64,000 nt of DNA from Bernardetia sp963719525. GTDB lineage: Bacteria; Bacteroidota; Bacteroidia; Cytophagales; Bernardetiaceae. Shown one piece after another: positions 27,735 to 36,822 of this stretch. The stretch is from assembly GCA_963719525.1 (NCBI GenBank), contig CAVRCG010000004.1:3038001-3102000 (forward strand), given 5' to 3'. The notes under the pieces were generated by a model. That model made no database searches, was not told where the DNA came from, and saw nothing but the letters and a program-made list of their open reading frames with translations. Both the position numbers and the translations under genes were made by a program. Numbering within the stretch: the stretch's first letter is position 1; each line of letters opens with the position of its first letter.

Positions 27735-27845
27735 TCAGAATGCACACGACTTATCGCCTATATCTTTGATATAGTGCCACTGCCACACACATGCAAAATT
27801 TGCAGGTGTTGAGAAGTGAGCGATATGTGAGTTTGTATTTTTCAT
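27735..27845 (-). CDS. trpL: trp leader peptide (attenuation), 36 residues with Trp-Gln-Trp
   Basis: An ATG at 27845-27843 opens a 36-codon frame that ends in TGA at 27737-27735. Residues 19-25 are CVWQWHY, so two Trp codons (27785-27783 and 27779-27777) lie one codon apart. The 3' part of the frame contains GATAAGTC (segment 2), which can pair with TATCGC-type sequence in the early codons (27825-27820, segment 1) or with the terminator's 5' arm (segment 3). A ribosome stalled at the Trp codons would mask segment 1, free segment 2 to pair with 3, and let transcription reach trpE. With plentiful Trp-tRNA the 3:4 terminator forms. Too short for most gene finders; called from position, Trp codons and the fitting RNA segments. 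Confidence 0.85.
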   Translation of the reverse strand: MKNTNSHIAHFSTPANFACVWQWHYIKDIGDKSCAF

Positions 27846-27963
27846 TCTATTTTTTTGATTGCCTTATTAAATGCCTATACGCAAATCTACAAAAGTTTTT
27901 GGAGTTTGCAAGAAATTTTTATTCTATTTTCAATTTTATTGATTTTTGATTAAGAATTTCATT

Positions 27964-28542
27964 CTAACTCAAAAGTACTTTCAAATCTAATTCAAAACCT
28001 TCCAAAACTGGTTCTCCAGAAATAAATTTATCAAATCCTTTTACAATTTCTGTTTTTTGATTTAATTTATAAATATGTACTTCTTGATTTTTCGGATCAA
28101 TAAGCCACGCCAACGGAACGCCATTTGTTACCCAAACATCCATTTTTTCCTGTAATTCTTTCATGCTATCTGACTTTGAACGTAATTCTATTACAAAATC
28201 TGGACAAATTTTTCCAAATTTTTCTTGTTCTTCTTTTGACAATTTATTCAATTTTTCATAGAAAATAAAAGTAACATCAGCAGCACGCACCGAACCATCA
28301 GGCAGAGTAATACCTCCACTCGAATCATAAACTTTTCCTGCCTTTGCTTTTTTATTCCATGAGAAAACTTCGGCAAATAATATTCCATTAAGAAAACTTG
28401 TATTCATTCCAGTAGGTGACATAATTATAATATTTCCGTGTTTGTCTTTTTCCAAACGCAATTCGGGATTGCTAGTACAGAGAGTAAAAAATTCCTCATC
28501 ACTAAATCGCAATTTATCAATAAGTTTAATGTTAAATTTCAT
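27964..28542 (-). CDS. Uma2 family (DUF820) endonuclease-like protein
   Basis: The gene encodes 192 residues with the PD-(D/E)XK-type core of the family: RLEKDKHGNIIIMSPTG, GSVRAADVTFIF (active-site Asp), ICPDFVIELRSKSDSMKELQEKMDVWVTNGVPLAWLIDPKNQEVHIYK with Glu and Lys/Ser in the usual ELRSxSD context. Nuclease activity is predicted for the fold; the biological role is unclear, and the family is often expanded in genomes rich in mobile DNA. A second member is at 55166. It lies upstream of the trp leader on the same strand but is separated by 120 bases. Confidence 0.85.
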   Translation of the reverse strand: MKFNIKLIDKLRFSDEEFFTLCTSNPELRLEKDKHGNIIIMSPTGMNTSFLNGILFAEVFSWNKKAKAGKVYDSSGGITLPDGSVRAADVTFIFYEKLNKLSKEEQEKFGKICPDFVIELRSKSDSMKELQEKMDVWVTNGVPLAWLIDPKNQEVHIYKLNQKTEIVKGFDKFISGEPVLEGFELDLKVLLS

Positions 28543-28656
28543 TATCTTCTATTTCTAAATTTATGCACAATCAATCTTAAAAATTAAAAATCAATTTATT
28601 CTACAAAATAACATTTTTTTATTTGAGAATCTAATGAACAGAAAAATGTTTTTCTT

Positions 28657-28806
28657 ATGCAATTTACAAAACTGAAAATTGAACAGATTAAAAATATTTT
28701 AGTAAAAGAGCTTCCCAATTACTCTTCTGATTCAATAGATAAAATAGTGATTAGTTTAAATACACTGTATTATCCTCTTGAGAGATATATTTACTCAGTA
28801 AAATAG
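28657..28806 (+). CDS. Possible 49-residue small protein
   Basis: ATG 28657 to TAG 28804-28806 gives 49 residues (MQFTKLKIEQIKNILVKELP at the start), with mixed charged and hydrophobic residues and no signal peptide. It lies alone on the plus strand between two minus-strand genes. It reads like protein rather than random AT-rich sequence, but there is no family match, so it could be a remnant. Confidence 0.3.
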   Translation: MQFTKLKIEQIKNILVKELPNYSSDSIDKIVISLNTLYYPLERYIYSVK

Positions 28807-28839
28807 TTTTACCTCTTTCACAATCAGATAAAACAAATT

Positions 28840-29289
28840 TTAATTAGAAGCATTTTCTACTTCCTCTAAATTCCATTTTTCGTCTGCAAAAGCAAATTTA
28901 TAGATAACCAAAATTCCATTATCTATTCCTTGCATTTTATATAAAACTAAATTTGAATTACCGATTTCCTTTATATATTCATACTGGTCATACTCACTTG
29001 TTTTGTTATCTTCAAAATTATTGAACTCCCAATTACTTTTTTGAGTAAAAATAGTTGTAATTTCTTCCAATTCTATGTTATGACATTTTAGAGGAAATTT
29101 TGTATGATTGACTTGAAAAACAGAATCAGAACGATATTTTTCAAAGAAATTATCAAAATCTGTTTCTTCAATTACTTCTTTTTGGATAAAGTTTATTTGA
29201 GTGGAATCTGTGATTTCTTTACTTTTTGAATTGTTGTTTTGACAAGAAAATAAAAGTAAAATTACAAATAGAATGATTGATTGTTTCAT
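28840..29289 (-). CDS. Small lipoprotein, possibly DUF4348
   Basis: The gene encodes 149 residues. A lipoprotein signal (LFVILLLFSC, Cys16) precedes a Lys/Ser/Thr linker and a domain with DFDNFFEKYRSDSVFQVNHTKFPLKC. This pattern resembles the DUF4348 family of Bacteroidota lipoproteins. It should be anchored in a membrane on the periplasmic side. It starts 7 bases after the end of the broken AIPR gene on the same strand, so it may share its transcript. Function unknown. Confidence 0.6.
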   Translation of the reverse strand: MKQSIILFVILLLFSCQNNNSKSKEITDSTQINFIQKEVIEETDFDNFFEKYRSDSVFQVNHTKFPLKCHNIELEEITTIFTQKSNWEFNNFEDNKTSEYDQYEYIKEIGNSNLVLYKMQGIDNGILVIYKFAFADEKWNLEEVENASN

Positions 29290-29295
29290 AGATAT

Positions 29296-31209
29296 TTATT
29301 CAGTTTCTACATTTTCTATCCTATCTATATCAATTTCCATTTTTTCAATCTCTTGTTTCATTATTTCATAGGATATTGGATTTACAATAAAATCATCAAA
29401 ATCTCTTCTAGTTTCTTCATTTTTCAAATATGGTTTTACATAATTTGATACTAAATTTACAGCGTATTGGATTATACTACTTGATATTTCTATATTATCC
29501 TTCCTCATTATGAAAGCGTACAAACTTCTGTTTCCAGTTTTTTCAAAATACTTTTGGAACAAAATTTTTGAAATAGCAAGAGGGTAATAAGGCAATCTAT
29601 TTTCTACTATTATAACGTCTAAAAATTCTGATAAAGCTCCCTGCTCCTCTTTCATTTTTGCACGACTTTTTTTAAAAAAGATGTCTAAAATTTCAAGTGA
29701 ATATAAACTACATAACATATCTTCAAATTTAGCATTTGGAAATATACTTTTATATAGTCCTTCATCTCTTAAAGAAAATAATTGTTCTTCAAAATCATCT
29801 TGCATAGCTTCAACAGGTTTTTGCATATGAAATGCTAGGTAAGCCTTTGCAAAATCTTCGTTAGGAATAATACTAATTCCTTGTTTTTCTATATTTTCTA
29901 TATCTCTAAATTCTCCTCGTCTTTTCTCATACCAAAGGTTTGTTCCAAAAGATTCTTGCTGTAATCTTCTTTGTTCTTCAAAATTTGCAACAAAATCTCT
30001 TTCTTTCATTTGATTTTGTTGGTTTGTAAAACGAGTAATTTCCATGTTAAACTGTTCATCACTAGAACGTATCAAACGAAAAGACACTCTTGCATCTGTA
30101 TCCATAATTTCTCGTTCCTCTAGTGTCGCTGATTCGTAAGCCTTGTAAATAGAATAGACAGTTTAAGCTCCATTGATAATTTGCACACCCTTTACTGTCA
30201 ATGTTTTGGCGTGATTTCCTACATCTGGAATACGCTTTGTAATTGCAGTTATTCCGTTATTAAAATACCAGAATGTATCTGGACGTTTTTGTAAGGTTTC
30301 TATAATTTGCCCGTTATATTTAGAAATTAATAAAGGGTTTCTAATATTTTTGAAGAATAAACTAAATTTAAAGCGTTGAAAAAGAGCATGAATAGTTTTT
30401 GGTTTTAGTAGAAAAATATAAGCCTTCATACGCCCTTCAAACTCTAGCATATATCTTTTAGATTCTTCATTCTCAAACCTCTCTATAATAAGTTCAATGT
30501 CTTCATCTTCTGGATTATAATTATATTCTAAAGGATTGTCCACCACAATTTTTTTATAGTTAAATTCAATGTAATCCTGCTTTATTTTATTTATATCTAT
30601 AAGTTGAAAAGTAACGTTTGGCAAATGTTGCGAAGAAAAAGATTGAACAGTATCTTGAATTTCTGGATTTGTGTCTGCTGCCGTAAAGAAGATAAACCTT
30701 GCCTTCCCATTAGCTTCTAGGTGCTCTATTAATTTTTGGTATTTATCATTGAATTTTGTGTTTTTTCCTTTCTTTCTACTACCATCTAATACTGTATCAA
30801 AGTCTTTTATTACAGCATTAAACTCTTCTTTTCCAATCTTTGGAAATTCTTGTATTATTTTTTTTCCTCTTTTTAAATTACCTTCATTATCAATTTCTAA
30901 ATTTACCCATTTCGATTGGACTACATAAAACATTTTTTGTCCCTGTGAATCTGTTTTATCAAAAATTATATCACAAGAACTATCATCTTTGCCATCAGTA
31001 ATATATTGCTTGTAAGAGGGAGTACGACCGTAAAAATTGAGAAACCATACTAAAAAAGCATACCCTTTATTTTGTTCTATTTTCTTATGTCTTCTCAATT
31101 CTGAATCATTTTCAGATTCATTTTCTATAATTTGTGTAAGTTCAAGGTTGAGTATCTTGTAAAAATTATTTGTCAGCATTTTATATACAGTTTTTATTGT
31201 TTTTAACAA
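29296..31209 (-). pseudogene. AIPR family (abortive infection phage resistance) protein, split by one in-frame TAA
   Basis: The N-terminal 348 codons (from 31209; Met at 31179 is an alternative start) end ...FFKNIRNPL...FWYFNNGITAITK...VQIINGA, the AIPR core. The next codon is TAA at 30165-30163. Beyond it the same frame continues without interruption, TVYSIYKAYESATLEEREI and then Met at 30105 and another 268 codons to 29296. In AIPR proteins the motif is NGAQT, so the stop looks like a single C-to-T change of CAA. The intact protein would be about 637 residues. As written, the gene makes a truncated protein. It lies just downstream of a Dna2-like helicase-nuclease on the same strand, in a likely defence setting. 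Confidence 0.85.
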
Positions 31210-31241
31210 AGCAGAATAAAGATACTTTAAAATTTCAATTC

Positions 31242-34200
31242 TTACAACTCTACTTCAATACTTTCCTTCTCCACCCATTCCAAAAACTTCCCATAAAATT
31301 TTCCTGTCCTCAAAACTTCTGGATTGCCTAATAAAATCAACTGTTCTTTGGCACGACTCAAAGCAACATTTAGTTTTTTATCGACAGTTTGTTTTGCATT
31401 CAACGATTCTAAAAAACGCATTTGTGCAGCGTGATTAGTTGCCATTGATAAAATAATAATTTTTCGTTCACTTCCTTGATAGCGTTCTACTGTATCTACA
31501 GTTATTTTTTGTCGTAGATTTTCATCTAATCGCTGATAAATCTGTGCAATTTGCGCTCTGTATGGTGTAATTACTCCGACGGTTTCTTCATCAAAATCTT
31601 CTCCGAAAATTCGGTGTATGCTGCGTAAAAGATCGACTACTTTGTCGGCTTCTTCGCTATGAAATTTTGTTCCCTTTTCGGATTTGGTAGGAATAAATAA
31701 AACTCTTCCTTTACATAAAAACTTTTCTAATTCGTCTTCGGAAGAAGCATTGTAGAAATTCATCTTCTCAAACTGTCTTTCACTTCCTGCTTTTAGCGTT
31801 TTGTAAAATTCGGTACTGATAAATTCGGCAATATCTTGATGTGTTCGATATTGCGTTGAAAGCATTGCCACACATTTATTCCAATTTCGTTTTTCGGCAT
31901 TTTCTACCAAACGCTCAAAAACAGATTGGCTCAAATCTTCAATTCCGATTTCGTGTAAATACGGACTTTTTGCTTGACGCAATTTCAAAGGCTGCGTAAC
32001 AACAGCAGGAAGTTGTTTTTCATCTCCAATCAAAATAAAACGCTTGAATTTTGGCAAAATCCCACACAAATGAGGTTCTAAAAGTTGAGAAGCTTCATCG
32101 ACTATTAATGTATCAAAAGTTAGTTTTCCTCCATTTGGGTCATCTCTATCCAAAATTCTAAGATTAGAATAAAAAGAAGAAACCGTGGAAACAAAAACTC
32201 GTGAAGTATGAATTTTTGCTTTTAATTCCTTCAAACTTTTTGAGGCTTTCAAGCTATTAGTATAAAAAACACTATCTTCTTTTACGTTTCCCAAACGAAC
32301 AAAATCATCTCCACAAACCAGTTTTACTTTCTGACAAATCTCATCTGTTGCACGATTTGTAAAAGCTAAAAGAACAACAATTTGATCGGTTTCGTTGTAG
32401 AGATAATCGACCATATTTTTGAGCATTGCCGAAGTTTTTCCAGTTCCAGGAGGACCTTGTAAAAGGAAATAATCTTTAGCAGATAAAGCACGACAAAAAA
32501 TTTCGTTTTGCTCTTGACTTAATCCTTTATTCTGTCCTTTATTTGTATAATCAATTCTGAAATTCTCATCAAAACGAGGTTCTTGATTGCCGTAAATAAT
32601 TCCCTTCTTATGGTTATCTGCTCCCAAAAAATCGGCTAAAGATGCGCTAAGGTCGTTAAAAGTGCGTTCCATTAAATTGGGTTCGATTCCCCATTTTGGA
32701 TACGTTTCAAAAAATACTTGATTGATATGCTTACTCCAAATCTTGAGAGTTACTTTTTCTGATGAAATTTCTTCAATATTTCCTTTCAAAATTTGATAAT
32801 GTAAAGCAGAATGTGGTTTCCCTTCTCCTTTTTTTCCATCTTCTTCTACTGGATAAACCACAATAATATCACCTTTTCGAAATGAGGTAATAGATTGATT
32901 TTCAGGACGTTTTAGAGTAAGTAAGCAATCCTTTTTATCCCAGTCTTCATAAATAAGTTCATTAAGCAAAGAAAAATTATCACTTTTTTCAGTTGGCGTA
33001 TTTCTCCAAAGACTTGCAAAACCCTGTACAGGCTCACTTCCAGCCATTCCTCCTACCTTCGCAAACATCGCCTCACGCATCACAAGAGCAATAAATTCTA
33101 CAAAATAAGCCTTATCTAGTGGAGTTGCTTTTTGCCATTTATCATCAAAATCTTTCGCTTTATCCATATCAAAAAAAGCAGGATTCGACATTTCAACAGA
33201 TTTCAATAAATTATCAAAAACTTTTACACTTCCATTTGCAATCCACATATCCATCGCTACAATTCGGTTTCGAATTTCCATAGCCGTTTGTTTGTCAAAA
33301 TCAAGACTTCCACAATCTCGCAGACCATTTTGAGAATCACTAGAATATAAAAGCGCACTAATTCCTGTTCGCTTTTCGAAAGTACTATCAATCAACAAGT
33401 TATAACAAGCAACTTGTATCAAATCGTTTTTCCAACCATTTGATAATACTACCTCAGGAGCTTTCGAACTTTTCAATTCTATAATATCTTTTCGGTCTTT
33501 TAGCTCTCCTTCTTTGTGTTCGACGAGTAAGTCAATACGACCCTGCAACCCATATTTACTAGAAATAAAAGTTGGTTCTGTCGTTAATAAATTTTCAAAA
33601 TACGGACTAATATGTTTTTTTACTACAAAGAAATGTTCTTTTAGCTGTCTGCTAATTTCCTTCAATTTGTCTGTATCAATAAAAGCAGCATCAATACTAT
33701 TTTCGATAAACGCATCTTTGTAGGATTCTTGAAAGGTCGTTTCTGGATTTTCTACTAGCTTATCCAAAAGTTCGTTGATTACCTTTCCTCTAAAAGTTCC
33801 TTCATTTCCTGCAAAAAATTCTAGCTTAGAAAGAAGGTACAAGTAAGGGGTTTGTCCTTTAAAAGTTTTACATTTTGCAACAGAAGAAGCATCGACTAAA
33901 TAATCTGGATTTAAGATAATGAGTGATTTGTCGGTGCTTACAAACTGATTTTCTCCCACCAATTCCAAATTTGTAACACTTACAGGTTGATAAGGCATCA
34001 AACGAGGAATTTCTCTACTCAAATTATGCTTATGAAAAATGGTATTTTTTTTAGAGTAATAATGAATATCAGCCACCGAAATGCTAATCAATCCATGTTC
34101 TTCTGTAAAAAGTTGAAAAGAAGCTGTTCCTCTTCCTTTATCATCATAAATAATTTCTGTATCTTTTTCTTGTACCGTTCCGAAGATAGAATCCACTCGC

Positions 34201-34691
34201 TGCTCTGCATCTTCTCTAAAAGCCAGACTAATTAACTCTTCGTTTTCATATTTATCTTTTAGTAATTTCGGCGCATCTTCGGTTGCAAAAATCTGAACCA
34301 AACGAGTAAGGAGCGACAAAGCTGTCAAAAATTGAATCTCCGAAGGATTAAAAAAAACTTGTAAACTATTCTTTCTCAAAAGTCTTCGAAGTCCTTGTAA
34401 TTCACTTTCCCATTCGTTTCCCAATCCATAAGCCTGACACACAAAATGTAATTTTGCATACCAACCTGTAAAAATTTGCTGTTCTCTATCTTCTGTTAGA
34501 TTATTCAAAAGGCTAAGAAAAGCAACATACAAACGCTGCAAACGCTGTTTTGGAGTTTCTTCGCCTTTGGTAGATAAATGTTGAAGTTGGTCGTAATAAT
34601 ACTGCGTTTCTAGTGCGTTGAGAATGGTTTTTCGCATTGCTTTATTTTCTATCTTGTTGAAATTGTACTGACACTTTGAAGTGTCTGACAA
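31242..34691 (-). CDS. Dna2-like fusion of PD-(D/E)XK nuclease and superfamily 1 helicase
   Basis: The gene encodes 1149 residues (Met at 34637 is an alternative start). A Cas4/RecB-type nuclease region near residues 380-430 shows GLQGRIDLLVEH and DIIELKSSKAP. The helicase half has Walker A GPPGTGKTSA (about residue 745), Walker B LIVDEASQ (about 865), GDEKQLPAVV, QYRTHQDIAEF, VGVITPYRAQ, VERYQGSERKIII and NVALSRAKEQLILLG. This order matches Dna2/Upf1-type 5'-3' helicases joined to a nuclease. Such proteins act in DNA end processing, or in phage defence when next to genes such as AIPR, which lies 32 bases downstream. No cysteine cluster for an iron-sulphur centre was recognised. Confidence 0.85.
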   Translation of the reverse strand: MSDTSKCQYNFNKIENKAMRKTILNALETQYYYDQLQHLSTKGEETPKQRLQRLYVAFLSLLNNLTEDREQQIFTGWYAKLHFVCQAYGLGNEWESELQGLRRLLRKNSLQVFFNPSEIQFLTALSLLTRLVQIFATEDAPKLLKDKYENEELISLAFREDAEQRVDSIFGTVQEKDTEIIYDDKGRGTASFQLFTEEHGLISISVADIHYYSKKNTIFHKHNLSREIPRLMPYQPVSVTNLELVGENQFVSTDKSLIILNPDYLVDASSVAKCKTFKGQTPYLYLLSKLEFFAGNEGTFRGKVINELLDKLVENPETTFQESYKDAFIENSIDAAFIDTDKLKEISRQLKEHFFVVKKHISPYFENLLTTEPTFISSKYGLQGRIDLLVEHKEGELKDRKDIIELKSSKAPEVVLSNGWKNDLIQVACYNLLIDSTFEKRTGISALLYSSDSQNGLRDCGSLDFDKQTAMEIRNRIVAMDMWIANGSVKVFDNLLKSVEMSNPAFFDMDKAKDFDDKWQKATPLDKAYFVEFIALVMREAMFAKVGGMAGSEPVQGFASLWRNTPTEKSDNFSLLNELIYEDWDKKDCLLTLKRPENQSITSFRKGDIIVVYPVEEDGKKGEGKPHSALHYQILKGNIEEISSEKVTLKIWSKHINQVFFETYPKWGIEPNLMERTFNDLSASLADFLGADNHKKGIIYGNQEPRFDENFRIDYTNKGQNKGLSQEQNEIFCRALSAKDYFLLQGPPGTGKTSAMLKNMVDYLYNETDQIVVLLAFTNRATDEICQKVKLVCGDDFVRLGNVKEDSVFYTNSLKASKSLKELKAKIHTSRVFVSTVSSFYSNLRILDRDDPNGGKLTFDTLIVDEASQLLEPHLCGILPKFKRFILIGDEKQLPAVVTQPLKLRQAKSPYLHEIGIEDLSQSVFERLVENAEKRNWNKCVAMLSTQYRTHQDIAEFISTEFYKTLKAGSERQFEKMNFYNASSEDELEKFLCKGRVLFIPTKSEKGTKFHSEEADKVVDLLRSIHRIFGEDFDEETVGVITPYRAQIAQIYQRLDENLRQKITVDTVERYQGSERKIIILSMATNHAAQMRFLESLNAKQTVDKKLNVALSRAKEQLILLGNPEVLRTGKFYGKFLEWVEKESIEVEL

Positions 34692-34710
34692 TTTTTATAA
34701 TTATTATCGA

Positions 34711-34751
34711 AGCTACTCTATTTTTTAGTTTTTTGCAAAAAATTTGAGCAA
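34711..34751. repeat. 41-base dispersed repeat, copy 1
   Basis: AGCTACTCTATTTTTTAGTT and TTTTGCAAAAAATTTGAGCA recur at 37463-37503 in the same orientation with one difference. Both copies lie shortly before the start of a minus-strand gene (the helicase and a lipoprotein). The near-palindrome TTTTTTGCAAAAAA is at the centre. Confidence 0.75.
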
Positions 34752-35143
34752 GATTGATTCTTACATTTTTATTTTACTTCCAGCATTTTGAAAATTCTTT
34801 TTCTACACTCTTGTTTAATTCTATCATTATTCCTCTAAAATATATAGAGCTTATAGTCTTTTGATAAAAATACGTTTTTCTGTTTATATCATTGTATTCA
34901 TAATTGTTTCCAATTAATTTCCAGTAGAAGGTTATATTTTCTTTTTTATAGTTTGCTCTTATGATAAAATCATCAAAATTTTCTGTCAGACTAATATTTT
35001 TACTAAATAATAGATTATAACTATTTTTTTTCATAATTCTTAAACAATTAATAAAAGAACCCATCATTATTTCCTCTTGAATAGCTCCTAAGGGATTACT
35101 ATTTATCCATATTCTAGTGTTTCCGTATAAACGATTACTACTA

Positions 35144-36063
35144 ACTCAAGTTGTGGATAATGGATTTACTTTTTCGAATACAAAAGCTAATAAAAATAGT
35201 AGTATCTTAATCAAAAACCCTTTAGGAGTTACTGCGTGTATTTTTTTTGGAAAATAGTTAGTAATTTCACTAAATGTTGTTTCTATTCTTTTTCTATAAT
35301 GCTTTTTTAAAAAAGCCTCGGTAGGCGTATCTTTTCTTTTTGAATTAGATTTACGATCTACTAATAATTCTATTTTTTCTACTTCTCTGTACAAGTCCTC
35401 TACTTCATACTCTGTATAAGCACTATCAGCATAAAGTTGGCTATCTTCAGGTAGATGTATTTGCATCATATCAAAGGCTGTTTTATCGTGAAGCGAACCT
35501 GCTGTAATAAAATAATCTGTAGGAATGCCATCCTCAGTAGTTACTACTTGTACTTTAAATCCATAGAAGTATTCTCGTTTAGAAGCATTATAGCCTCTAT
35601 ATACTTCTTCTTTCAATAATTTACTTCTAGGAATACGAATATTCTTACAAATAGCAACAGGAAAGCTATCTATTAGATATTTACTGGAAATATTTAACTG
35701 TTTTAAAGTGTCTCCTAAAGCAAAAAAAATAGAAGATAAGACAGCAGATAGACGATGTAAATGTCTATTGAAATTTGATTTATCTAATTTTTTCATTCCT
35801 TGATGATTTTCCATGTATAAGCAAGCAGTTACATAATTGCCACGAAAATAACGAGCTGCTAAAATAACGGTAGTGAGTAGTTTAGCATCACTTATTTTAC
35901 GTCTAATATCTTCTTTATTACTAGAAATTTTTAAATAATCGTCTAAAAAACAGTATATTGTAATCGTGTAATCGTTCATAAAAGTATAGTTTTGGTTAGT
36001 AGTATATCTAAAACTAATACAATTATTGAATGGTTACACTTTTTTATAATACGCAACTTGAGT
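35144..36063 (-). mobile_element. IS982 family insertion sequence
   Basis: The terminal inverted repeats are ACTCAAGTTG (35144-35153) and CAACTTGAGT (36054-36063). The 5-base sequence TACTA directly flanks both ends as a target duplication. The element is about 920 bases with one transposase gene, as usual for the family. Its insertion disrupted an immunity-like gene. It appears complete and recent, since the ends and the target duplication are intact. Confidence 0.9.
35146..35979 (-). CDS. IS982 family transposase
   Basis: The gene encodes 277 residues with a DDE-type transposase fold: LIDSFPVAICKN (first Asp), LYADSAYTEYEVEDL (second Asp) and KKHYRKRIETTFSEITNYFPKKI (Glu). The N-terminus has SDAKLLTTVILAARYFRGNY, typical of IS982. 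The stop codon lies within the terminal inverted repeat. It moves the element by cut-and-paste within the cytoplasm. Confidence 0.93.
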   Translation of the reverse strand: MNDYTITIYCFLDDYLKISSNKEDIRRKISDAKLLTTVILAARYFRGNYVTACLYMENHQGMKKLDKSNFNRHLHRLSAVLSSIFFALGDTLKQLNISSKYLIDSFPVAICKNIRIPRSKLLKEEVYRGYNASKREYFYGFKVQVVTTEDGIPTDYFITAGSLHDKTAFDMMQIHLPEDSQLYADSAYTEYEVEDLYREVEKIELLVDRKSNSKRKDTPTEAFLKKHYRKRIETTFSEITNYFPKKIHAVTPKGFLIKILLFLLAFVFEKVNPLSTT

Positions 36064-36136
36064 TACTAGTTAAACGAAGTTTTACTTCTATAGCAAACTT
36101 AGACTTTTCTCCTATGATTTTTGTTTTCATATATTT

Positions 36137-36590
36137 CTATTTTTTAATTACTACACTTGGTTCTTTAATATATTGTGAGTACCAGTAAATAATAGAACCT
36201 ATAAATGTTTCAAGTTTATTTTTTGGTTTTACGTACAAAGCTCTCATTTTTACCCTTCCATCAACTAACATATCATTAGAAAAAGGATTTTCAGCATATT
36301 CAGATAGATATTCATTCTTAAATTTGAAACTGTCCTCCCACCACGATTGGGGATTTGAGGAAATGATATTTTCTTTATTCAAAAAAGTAATCTTATAAGA
36401 AAACCAAAACATATCTTCAAAATTAGCATCACTTAATTTTGCTATTGTTTGTCCATTTAATTCAACAAGCCAAATAGAGTTTCTACCATAATCAGATAGA
36501 GCCAACTTCTTTCAAGGAAGTAAAACTACCAAATTCAGAAACTATCAGGTTTTCTAAACCAAAAAAGCTATCAAATTTCAATAAAATTTG
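36137..36590 (-). pseudogene. Remnant of a SMI1/immunity-like gene with a frameshift
   Basis: The longest frame (36505-36137) can only start at TTG and begins abruptly at ALSDYGRNSIWLVELNG. Upstream, another frame reads FDSFFGLENLIVSEFGSFTSLKEVGSI and stops exactly where the second begins. The joined sequence makes sense as one protein, so I infer a frameshift near 36500-36510 and a missing 5' end. The 5' part overlaps a terminator-like hairpin. It lies next to the IS982-disrupted gene, so the area looks like a decayed immunity-gene cluster. Confidence 0.5.
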
Positions 36591-36601
36591 ATAGCTTTTC
36601 T
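36567..36601. terminator. Terminator-like hairpin
   Basis: AAAAGCTATCAAATTT pairs perfectly with AAATTTGATAGCTTTT across a short loop and ends in a T tract. On the minus strand it would end transcripts coming from the lipoprotein gene at 36823. Confidence 0.75.
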
Positions 36602-36659
36602 TTCTTAAGAATAAGAATTAAATGAACTACTACTCTTAAAATCATAACTAATTAGCAAC

Positions 36660-36765
36660 ATGAGTGTCATTTTAAAAAAGCTAAAGAGTTACCAAACTTT
36701 ATTCTATATAACTGTTTTTTTGTCAAAAATGAAGCAATTCATGTATTTTGACAAATGACACTCAT
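36660..36765. repeat. 106-base element with terminal and internal inverted repeats (MITE-like)
   Basis: ATGAGTGTCATTT (36660-36672) and AAATGACACTCAT (36753-36765) are perfect terminal inverted repeats. An inner pair TGTCAAAA (36721-36728) and TTTTGACA (36746-36753) also matches. There is no gene within. A half-site (CACTCATATTG) occurs near 1856. Confidence 0.55.
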
Positions 36766-36822
36766 ATTGAATTAGTATTCAGTTAATTAAATTCGTAATT
36801 GATCCTTAGCAAGTACAAAATC

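Larger units (their letters stand above)
34774..36130 (-). pseudogene. Immunity-like gene split by an IS982 element
   Basis: The 5' part runs from ATG 36130 to about 36064 (MKTKIIGEKSKFAIEVKLRL). The 3' part resumes at 35143 with NRLYGNTRIWINSNPLGAIQ and continues to 34774. Removing the insertion and one copy of the 5-base target duplication (TACTA) restores an open frame of about 143 residues. The pattern with RIW and a C-terminal domain of this size resembles Imm42-type immunity proteins of polymorphic toxin systems; this is a tentative reading. No cognate toxin is present nearby. Confidence 0.75.
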
